Positions 55,532-64,000 of a stretch of 64,000 nucleotides of DNA are shown here, piece after piece (positions within the stretch are counted from its first letter, which is position 1; the number at the start of each line of letters is the position of its first letter). Origin of the DNA: Micractinium sp. NFX-FRZ (lineage: Eukaryota > Chlorophyta > Trebouxiophyceae > Chlorellales > Chlorellaceae); the NCBI GenBank assembly GCA_029339195.1, contig JAPTJF010000126.1:1-64000 (forward strand). The letters are read 5' to 3'. Below the pieces are notes generated by a model. It saw only the letters and a program-made list of their open reading frames with translations, was not told the DNA's origin and ran no database searches. A program made the translations under genes and the position numbers.

Positions 55532-58500
55532 TCACGGCCCCTCGGTACGCTGCTTCTTCAGCGCGCCAAACACGCCTTCCGGCACCGCCTGCTGCTCCAG
55601 CACCACATCCTCGTCCCCTCCTGCGGCTGCCCCCTCCTGTGCCTCCTCCCCTTCCTCCGCTCCATCATCCTCTCCCAGCTCCAACTCCTCTGGGTTGGCA
55701 GGCGCCGCTGGGGCGCCAGCGCCCGCCGCGCCCTCTCCCTCGCCGTCCTCCTTGTTCTGCTGGATGATGCCGGCAGACACAAAGCCCTTGACCCGCGTGC
55801 CCGGCTCCAGCGCAGCGGGCGCAGCAGGCGCAGCAGCGCCGCCTGTCACCGCCGCCTCGAGCGCCGCCATGTCGTCGCCGCCCTCCCGCTTGCGCTTGGC
55901 CCCAGCGCCGCCCTCGCCAGCTGGCAGCGCGCCGGTGCCCGTGGGGCCGGTGCCCACCGCAGCTGCGTCGATGATGGTCGTGTTGAAGTGCGCCTGGCTG
56001 AAAGCGGCCGCCACCGAGCGCTTGATGCGCAGCATCTCCCTGGAGAGGTCGGGGGGTTTAAGTGTTTGATGTGAGTGTGAGTGTGTGCGTGGCGTACGGA
56101 CAGAGTGGCAGGTGGGTTGAGATGCAGAGCAGGCAGGGCGGGTTGCTTGGTTTGGCGAGGCCAGGCGCAGGGTTGGGCTGCGGCGTGCAGTACACCCTGC
56201 ACCTGCCCCTGCCCAGGCCCGCGCAGCCACGTGCTCACTCAGATGCGCTGCCCTGCCCCAACAGCGTAACTGCAGCCTTCCTCCTCGCCAGAGCATGTCA
56301 TGACATCAAGTGGCACCCGCAACAGGGCACACAACTGTTGCACGCACAGCACACGCAAGCACGCACCCTCTCCCCCACCAGACCTCACCTGAACGTCTCC
56401 TCGTTGCCGTGCTTGACCTCGAAGCTGTTCCACTCTGCCCAGAAGTCCTTGTCCTGCCGGGGGTCCGCCAGAGAGGCGGCGTGCACAAAGATGGCGCGTG
56501 CCCGGTCGACTTCCCCCAGCCGCCGCTCCAGCGAGGCGTAGCGCAGGCACAGCGTGCGCGTGTCGGCGTCGGTCAGCGCGTACGGCGGCTGCGCCTCGAT
56601 TGCGCCCTCGTACACCTCGCGCACCTGCGCAGGGGGCAGTACGGGTGGAGGGAGGAGGCGGTACAGTTGGGGAGGGAAGGCGCTCTAGGGAAGGCGCTCT
56701 TGTGCAGCGCTGGTGTGCGGGGGCGCGCCACGGGCAGCGGCGAGCCCAGGCAGACCGCAGGGCAGAGCTGGGCCGCAAAATGGCTGACGTCCACTTTCCA
56801 TTGGCAAAGCGCTCAGAAGCGTGTGCCCTCCAGACCACCCCACCCAACCAGCCACAACCCACTTGCGCCCCCAGGACACCGGTGGCACCCACCCACCTTG
56901 CCCACGCCAAAGAACTCTTGGGGCAGCCACCCACCCATCACCCGCACACAACAGTGGCCTGCACCCACCTTGCCAACACCGAAGAACTCGGAGGCGCGAG
57001 CCACATAGATTTCGTACACCCCCAGCCGCTCCTTCTCCGGCACCTTCTTCACCGCCTGGTCGTAGATCTGTTGTTGGGGAGGGAGGAGGGGACGCGGATG
57101 GGGAATGTGAGCAGTACGGCATGACGAAAGTGGGTGGGTGGGTGGGAGAGGAGCACGGCAGGGCAGGGCCTGGTCGTTGACTTTCTGCAGATGAATGTAC
57201 AGTTCGGGAGGGGGGCAGCAAGGAGCAGGCCTTTCGCCACACCAAAGGCTTTGAAAGCCAGCAAGGCAGGGCACAGTGGCAGAGAGGCGGGGCGGCAGGC
57301 AGATGCATGGCAGGGCACGTGGCCGCAGCACTGCATGGGTTGCGCGCCAGCCCGTGTTGGTCCTCCTCACCCTGCCCTCTGGCCAACCGACACACCTGGT
57401 GCAGCACCTTCCCTCCCAGCCGCCCCACCTGCATGACGTTGCGCGCCAGCCCATGCTGGCCCGCCTCACCCTGCCCTCTGCGCCAACTGAACACATTGGG
57501 GATGCACCTCCCAGACGCCCCACCCTGCCCTGTGCTGCGCCAACTGAACACACCTCTGGGGCACCGCCTCCTCACCACCAACAGCCGCCGCACCTGCATG
57601 GCGTTGCGCGCCAGCCCATGCTGGCTCGCCTCACCCTGTGCGCTTCACCAATTGAAGACACCAATACTTAAACCACCCCCCCACGCCTGCTTCCTACCTG
57701 CATGGCGTTGCGCGCCAGCCCGTGATCCTCCTCGTACTTGGCGTACGCCAGGAACAGGGGCTTGCTCTCCTCCGCAGGTGCCTCGTCGATGGCCTGCCGG
57801 GGGAGGGGAGGAGAGGGAGACAGGGAGGGAGGGTGCAGGGGTGCAAGGTGAGAAGGGGGGGGCAGGAACGCAAGCTTGCTGTCCTTGGAGAGTGCTGCCG
57901 TCGATGGCCTGGGAGATGCGGGGCGAGGTGCATACGGTGCGGGAGTGTGGGAAAGGGGCAGGATGGGATGGCACACTCAGGGGCAGCATGGGACGGCACA
58001 GACGTGCAGCTCCCCAGCAGCCCGTCTGACCACCCCACGGGCTGCTCCCCTCCTCCCTGGCTCGGCAGGGAGCCGACTGCCGAGCCAGCCGAGCCAGCCG
58101 AGCCAGCCACGCCATGCCACGTCAGCTTAGTGCAGCAGGTGCTTACCTGGCGGAAGAGGTCGCGCGAGCGCTCCACCTTCTTGCCGGCGTAGCGAGCCAC
58201 AAACTGCGGGTGGGATGGGTGGGTGGGGGGGACAGGAGAGGGGAGTAGTAAGGGATGGGGCAGGGGAGGGGTATTCGGAAGGGCTGGGCAGCAAAGGGAC
58301 CGCAGCAGGGAGGGCGCCCCGCCCCCTGCGTCTCTCTGTCTCCCCCTCTTGCCCCCCATTCCCCCGCATCCTTCTGCTCCCCTCTGCTGCCCTCTGCTTC
58401 CTTCTGCTGCCTTGCCTGCGTGAGGTACGAGGTCCAGATGTCCTTGACGTGGGGGTACTTGAACAGGGAGATGCCGCGCTCGTACACCCTGCGGTGGGCG

Positions 58501-61500
58501 GGCGGGCGGGGAGTGCGGGAGTGAAGGAACAAGCAGGCAGGGGCAGGGCCAGGGTTGGCCGGGTGCAGTTCACGCAGAGCGAGTGCGACTTGACTGCTGC
58601 CCCTGCATGATCGTACATGCATTCCCCACCCACACTCCCCCACTCCCCCACCCCACAGCTTCTCCATACCCCACAGCTTCGTGTCTACCCCACCTGAACG
58701 CCTCCTCGAAGAACTTGTGCTCCATCATGAATGCGGCGTAGTTGAGCACGATCTGGGGGGTGGCGATGCGCAGGTCCAGAATGGACTCGTACACACCCTT
58801 GGTCGACTCGATCGTGCCCAGGCTGCAAGGGAGGAGCGGTGGCAAGGGCAGGGTGAAATGTGGGCAGGCGCGAGAGGCGCAGTAGGTGCATGATGGGCTT
58901 GCACAAACCACTAGCTTGCTGTTTTACAGCGCACCCAGGCTGCAGGCAATTTGCAGCAAAGGGGTGGGAGGTGTGAGAGAGCGCCTGCAGGATGCGCGCC
59001 TTCCAGGCTGAACTCCTGCACGTCTGCAGGCTGCTTGCCAGGTGTGGGGAGGTGTTGAAACATGGGGGCACTTGCAGGGGCAGTGATTGAAAGACAGCGG
59101 GTCCAAAGATGTATGCAGCGGCATGCATCAAAGGCGTGTGCATGGGCCAGCCAGGCATCCCCTCCCTCCCCTCCCCTCCCAGCCTCCCACCTCTCCTCCA
59201 GGTCTGCGTAGAACGACCAGAGCTTGAGGGAGCGGTACAGGCGCTCCTGCACCGGCAGCCCAGCCTCCTCCTGCACGACACGTGCGTTGATCAGGGGCGC
59301 AGGCATGCGTAGGGCGCCAGACAGTAGGGCCAGGCAGCGAACATGTTTTTTTCTTTCCCAATAGCGTCGCACTCCCAGAGCCCGCTCACGCTGGCAGCCT
59401 AGCCTGCCTTGCACCACCACCTGACCATGCGCGGGCAAGGCAGCACTTGGGAGCCCTCGAGTCCGGCCTCCAGCCACACCCATGCCCTTCCACACCCACT
59501 CCTTGCCATGCACACCCCTGCCCCCCGCCCCCGCCGCCCATAAGCGTACCTCGCGCGTGCGCGGCCGCGCGGGGCGCCCGGTGGCCCGCCGCATCAGCTC
59601 CAGCGCGCGCTTGAAGTTCTTGTGCCGCAGCTCCATCTCCGCCCACTCACACCACACCGTGGCCAGGTCGTCCACAAACTTGTACCGCGCCTGCAGAGGT
59701 ACAGGTGGCAGCAGTACAATGCAGTGAAGGGTGAGTTTGTGCTTGCACCACACGGTGGCCAGGTTGTCCATGAACTTGTACCGCGCTTGCGAAGCAGCAG
59801 TACAGGTGGCAGCAGTACAGGTAATGTTGGCACTTCCCGCCACAGCGGACAGGTGAACTTGTGCCGCGCCTGCTGAGCAGCAGTTCTTGCCCCGCCAAGT
59901 GGAACATTGGTGCACCAAACCCAGCCCGCCTGCTGGGCAGCACTACAGCCGACACCTGCACCGCCTCGTCAAACGAGCTGGCGCACCAAACCCAGCCGCC
60001 CCACCTGCACAACCCTACCCTTTGTCAAGACACCATGGCACACACCCCCACCCTTTGTTACCTCTCCTCGCCCCCTCTCCTCGCCCCCTCTCCTCGCCCC
60101 CTCTCACCTGCACGGCCTTCTCAAAGATGATGCGCGCATTGGGCAGGTCCCCGTGCCGCTCGTACAGCTTGGCAAAGGCCACCCACAGGCTGTGCGGCTT
60201 GCCTGTCGCCTTGTCGGGGTCCACCGTCTTGACCGCCTCTGCGGGGCAAGGCATCCAGATACACAAAAGGCAGACTTCAGTGCATTTGGCAGTGCGCAGG
60301 GCCCGTTAGGATCCACCGTCTTGACCGCCTCTGCAGGGCAACCGGGTACACAAACAAACACGTGTTTAGCATACAGTATAATGTACAGAAGGGCCGCCCA
60401 GTGCATGGGCTGTACACTGCCTCTCAGGGTGTGCACCGTCTTTACCGCCTCTGCGGGGCCAACAAACACACACAGGTACATAAACACATACACAGAGGCC
60501 ATTGTCAGTCGGCTGCAAAACATGGAAGCACCCGCCTGTGCCGCTCCCCCCTTTGGACCCCTTTTCGTCCACCCGTGTAGCACGGGATATGCATGTTGGG
60601 GTGCTTGTTGGGGCACAACCATCTTGGCCCGCTGGTGCTACCCACCCACCGCTGCCGTTCTCCTGCATGACCTCACCCCGTGGGATTCCCCTCCTCACCG
60701 GTGTAGCACAGGATCTGCTTGGTTGGGTTGGCCGCAAAGATCTTGGCCCGCTTGTGCCACTCGTGCACGTTGTGCGGGTTCTGGCGCAGCATCACGCTGC
60801 TCAGCAGCTCGGGCCGGCGCTCCATCAGGTGCTCCAGCCGCGCCAGCCTGGCGGGGAGGGGGAGGCGGGGGCGGGGGCGCACGGAAATGGAGGGAGCGCA
60901 GGGATGTTGGTGGAAAGGAGTGTGCTAAAGGTGGGGTTGGCAGGGAGGAGGGGTGGCTGCCCTCACTGGGGTGCTCACGGCGTGGCAGCCTGGCAGGAGC
61001 GGGAGGCGGGCGGGCACCGTGTGTGGCACAGCACAGCACAGCGCAGCACAGCGTGGCCCTCACGGCAGCGCCAGGTCAGCCCTGTTGTCCTTCAGTCAGC
61101 ACACCTCCCGGCACATGACAGCACCGCCGGGCACATGGCAGCACATGACAGCACATCAGCAACGCAAGGCGCCGTGGTTACACGAGGCCAGGCGGGGCTC
61201 ACCGCATGTCGAGGTCATCGCCCGAGTCCTTGAGCAGGAAGTCCTCCCCATCGCTGCCCTCCCCCTCCCCCGCCTCCGCCTCCATGGCGTCGGGCTCGTC
61301 CGCCAGCTGCTCCATCTTGGCGGAAATGAGAGACTCCTCAAACTGCGCAGAGGCATTGAGGGATGGCAGGGGAGCACGTGGGAGGAGAGGAGGGAAGGTA
61401 AGAGGAGTCATATGACAGAGCGGGACTGACTGCTCCCTTCTTGGCGGAGACCAGCGACTCCTCAAACTGCATTGCACAGGCATAGGCATAGGTGAACACA

Positions 61501-63715
61501 AGTGAATGTAAGGGGGGGAGGGAATGTAGGACCGGCAGAACAAGGAGCGTGGCCAGCCAGCAGCGCACAGATAAGCATGTTCCAGCAGGCACACACCAGG
61601 GTGAGGGCGTCGTAGACCGGGGAGAGGTCGCGCACGCTGATGACCTCCCCTTGCCCCCACCCCTCCAGCATCACACAACTAATGGTTTTCTCGTTTTCGA
61701 GCAGGCACGCACCTGAGTGAGAGCGTCGTAGACGAGTGAGAAGTCGCGCACGGTGATGACCGAGGTGAGGCCCTCCTCGTACACGTCGCGCGCCCGCTCA
61801 AACATGCCGCGCCGGATGAAGTAGTCGGCCAGGGAGGTCCACAGCCGGCCCACCTGCAGCAAGGAACAGGACAGAAGAACAGCAGAGAGTGAGGCATAGG
61901 GAGACGGCAAACAGTGAGGTGCGGGGCGGGGACAGGCAGGGCAAGCAGGGAGGCGGTGCCGCCGACGAAAGCGTCCCCAGGGCATGGCACCGCCACCGCC
62001 AAAGCCCCGCTCAACCCTGCGCCACCCTCCCACGTCCCGTCCTCTTGCTGCCGCCCTGCACTGCGCCTGCCTACTCCTCCCCACCCTCTACCTCCTCCCA
62101 ACACACCTCGTCCGTAAACCGCCGGATACCGCTGCGCAGGATTGCCTCCACACGCATCTCCTGCAGGCAGCAGCGCAGCCATTTGAGCGGGACAAGGCAC
62201 GGAGCGTCAGTGCTGCCGCGGAAGCTGGCAGCATCTGTTCGCCAGTCCCCTTTTACTTGCCAACCCAACACTCTGGCCCCTTGCAACACAGCGCTTGCCA
62301 CCCAGTCCCCACCCATTTACGACTTAAACGCTCCAAATGGACGACGACGCGCCACATGAAGCCTCTGTTGGAACAAGACCTGCACATCAAAGGCACTCAG
62401 CCCACCTTGACGTCGTTGGGGTGCTTGGTGACGAGGTCACACAGCTCCAGCCACAGCTGGTGCTTGCTCTTGCCCTCCAGGGAGCGGAACGCCTCATCGT
62501 TCACCACGCCCGCCAGGCGCTGCACAAGCACAGCAGGGCACAGCAGGGGCGTGCACATGTGATGTGGCATGACCGCAGTCGGGGCGGGGCATGAGGGCGC
62601 GCCAAGGTCAGCACAGGGGCAGGGGCCTTATGGGGAGGGGGATGTGGAAGGCGAGCGGGCATCCGGCAGGAACCAAGTGGGGCCGGTGAGTGTGGGCAGA
62701 GGCGGCGGCACGTGGGCGCAGCTCAGGCAGGTGAGCGCACTGGGGCAGTGCAGGCAGGTAGACACCGGCAGGCAGGCAGAGGCAGGCAGGCAGGTGACGG
62801 GCGCCGCCCCGCTGCCCTGCCGCCCTGCTGCCCCGCCCCGCCCCGCCACCCCGCCGCCACGCCGCCACGCCACCCCCCGCAGCACCGCCCGCACACCTTT
62901 GCCGCCTCCCCCCACAGCTGCTTGATCTTGAGGTAGGCAATGAACTCCTCAGAGTGTGTGGGCTCCAGTCTCAGGTAGCGGCGGTACACCTGCGGTACAG
63001 GCCAAACCCAGGGGGCAGTACAGGGTTGTGCAGGTCAGCGGGTAGGGGCAATGTGCTCCTCAGAGAGTGTGTGGGATCCAGCTCCAGGTGGCCGCAGTGC
63101 CCCTGCCATGGTGGGCACTGCAGCGGGGCAGGGGGCAGTGCAGTATCTTTGGTACACCAGCAGTGCACACCCCACTGGGCTGCATCCCGCCTGTTCTGTG
63201 TCACCCGGCTGCCCTGCCTGGGTCCCCCGCCGCTCTTGGCCTCGGCTGCCCCCCGTGACACCTCGCCCGCCTCGCCCTTCCTACGCCTCGCCCTTCTGGT
63301 GCCTCGCACGTCCTGCCGCCCTGCAGGGTCGCCCCGCGCCTCCGCCCCGCCGCCCCACACTAACCAACCCCCACTACACACAGCCCCTGCTGCCCTCTTG
63401 GGCGCCCCCCGCTCTCACCCGCACAGCCGTCTCCACTGGGATGCCGGGCTCTCCAATGAAGCGCAGGTAGAGCGGCCAGATGCGCTCGTGCTGGGTGACG
63501 GGCAGGCTGGTGAGGCAGCGGTCGAAGAGGCGGCGGGTGCGGGTGATGAACTTCTGGCCCAGCATGAACTCCAGGTACATGAGCCAGATGCGGGGCATCT
63601 TGTGCATCGACACCATGGCACGCTCAAACGTGTTGTTCAACGACTCCACCGACGGGTGGTTGGGAGCCAGGCCGCGCACCGCCAGCAGGCGCTCCGACAG
63701 GTAGGCGTGCCACAG
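55532..63715 (-). CDS. SYF1: pre-mRNA splicing factor SYF1 (XAB2), 5' end outside window
   Basis: Seventeen exons are visible, in order: 63715-63419, 62989-62897, 62519-62406, 62160-62107, 61853-61713, 61342-61203, 60847-60699, 60238-60108, 59690-59550, 59270-59191, 58822-58694, 58488-58416, 58203-58147, 57793-57698, 57067-56969, 56624-56389 and 56039-55532. They sum to exactly 846 codons including the stop. HAT (half-a-TPR) repeats run throughout, with hallmark stretches such as PVTQHERIWPLYLRF, FERARDVYEEGLTSVITVRDF, NPHNVHEWHKRAKI, ATGKPHSLWVAFAK, LDLRIATPQIVLNYAAF and RHGNEETFREMLRIKRSV that follow human XAB2 and yeast Syf1 in order. The acidic tail ends in EQQAVPEGVFGAL. SYF1 is a scaffold of the Prp19/NTC complex in the nucleus and supports catalytic spliceosome assembly. 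The first exon or exons (about 70 residues) lie beyond 64000. One intron (after 58416) uses a GC donor. At least nine decoy exon fragments lie in the introns. Confidence 0.95.
56890..56925 (-). repeat. decoy copy of SYF1 exon end
   Basis: CCCACCTTGCCCACGCCAAAGAACTC (plus strand) copies the exon end and donor at 56965-56990 (CCCACCTTGCCAACACCGAAGAACTC), about 70 bases downstream in gene sense. Confidence 0.85.
57330..57722 (-). repeat. four-unit array of a SYF1 exon end
   Basis: The exon end CTGCATGGCGTTGCGCGCCAGCC (plus strand; real copy at 57698-57722, followed by its GTAGGA donor on the gene strand) recurs at about 57595-57620, 57432-57455 and 57333-57352. The repeats share flanking text (CCTCACCCTGCCCTCTG, CCAACTGAACACA), so whole exon-intron junction units of about 100-160 bp were duplicated downstream. 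Confidence 0.88.
59735..59880 (-). repeat. two decoy copies of SYF1 exon start
   Basis: CACACGGTGGCCAGGTTGTC and GAACTTGTACCGCGCTTGC at 59748-59790 copy the exon start at 59650-59695. A shorter copy (GAACTTGTGCCGCGCCTGC) lies at about 59857-59875. Both lie upstream in gene sense. Confidence 0.85.
60300..60650 (-). repeat. decoy copies of two neighbouring SYF1 exon edges
   Basis: Two copies of the exon 8 start (CCACCGTCTTGACCGCCTCTGC at about 60315 and GCACCGTCTTTACCGCCTCTGC at about 60433; real copy 60220-60241) and one copy of the exon 7 end (GTGTAGCACGGGAT...ATCTTGGCCCGCTGGTG at 60573-60642; real copy 60699-60760) lie in the same intron. The copies keep the order of the originals. Confidence 0.85.
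61430..61645 (-). repeat. decoy copies of SYF1 exon-5 end and exon-6 start
   Basis: TTGGCGGAGACCAGCGACTC...CAAACTGC at 61440-61470 copies the exon 6 start (61319-61345). CAGGGTGAGGGCGTCGTAGA...TCGCGCACGCTGATGACC at 61592-61645 copies the exon 5 end (61712-61763). Together they look like a decayed second copy of the whole exon-end, intron, exon-start unit. Confidence 0.85.
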
Positions 63716-64000
63716 CTGCAGAGGGTGGAAAGTGAGGGGAGTAGGGGTATGCAGGGTGGGGGCCGAGAACGCAGGAAGCTGCAGGGTGGATACGACCGAA
63801 AAGCAAGGGGGACGAGCGGAGGGCAGCAGGAGGCAGGGGGCAGCAGCGTTGCATGCAGTTGACCGCAAGCCGCGCTGCACAGCAGCTGCAGCAGCAGCAG
63901 CAGCAGAACAGCACGCACATGACGCTGCCAACGTCGCGACAGCATGCATGAAGCAGCAACAGCACGCATGGAGCAGCAACAGCAGCGGCACCGCCCCTAG
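63716..64000 (-). other. SYF1 intron sequence at right edge
   Basis: Lies upstream of the first visible SYF1 exon, with a pyrimidine-rich acceptor (CCCTCTGCAG on the gene strand). It contains GCA/CAG runs (63888-63965) but no exon matching the missing SYF1 N-terminus. Confidence 0.6.

Overview
The window is nuclear DNA of a GC-rich green alga, most likely a Chlorella-type trebouxiophyte (inference). The basis is dense spliced genes with about 118 short introns, CAG|GT and CAG|GC donors, TGTAA polyadenylation signals after several stop codons, heavy CAG/GCA and Pro/Ala-rich coding sequence, and a eukaryotic tRNA-Leu. Nothing bacterial (operons, Shine-Dalgarno sites, CRISPR) is present. Exon edges were placed by hand from splice sites and reading phase; they close exactly in five genes, while the giant gene and the Smr gene each need one base-level frameshift correction. 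Layout: 1-1250 has no recognisable gene. 1353-5680 (-) is an ARM-like/MYND zinc-finger protein. 6534-6612 (-) is tRNA-Leu(CAG). 6613-8369 holds a diverged non-coding repeat also seen at 145-385. 8370-41584 (+) is one giant gene of about 75 exons and roughly 4,600 residues: a CCCH zinc finger, Gln/Pro-rich tracts, an internally duplicated five-to-six-exon module, an Ala/Glu/Arg coiled coil, ankyrin-like repeats, a complete UvrD-like SF1 helicase core (motifs I-VI) and a long helical C-terminus. This is the TRANK1 (TPR and ankyrin repeat-containing protein 1) type. 42103-47120 (+) is a secreted GH5 endo-beta-mannanase. 47576-50207 (+) is a PfkB-family sugar/inositol kinase. 51167-52280 (-) is a small organelle-targeted helical-repeat protein. 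53271-54826 (-) is an Smr-domain protein with an apparent one-base frameshift. 55532-63715 (-) is SYF1/XAB2, a HAT-repeat spliceosome factor whose 5' end lies beyond the right edge. The most unusual feature is a pattern running through all the large genes. Exon edges together with their splice site are repeatedly duplicated into the neighbouring intron as decayed decoy exons, sometimes in arrays of three or four. About 9% of introns also use GC donors, far above the roughly 1% usual in eukaryotes. The genes have no obvious common pathway; the SYF1 gene encodes part of the machinery that must process this intron-rich architecture.
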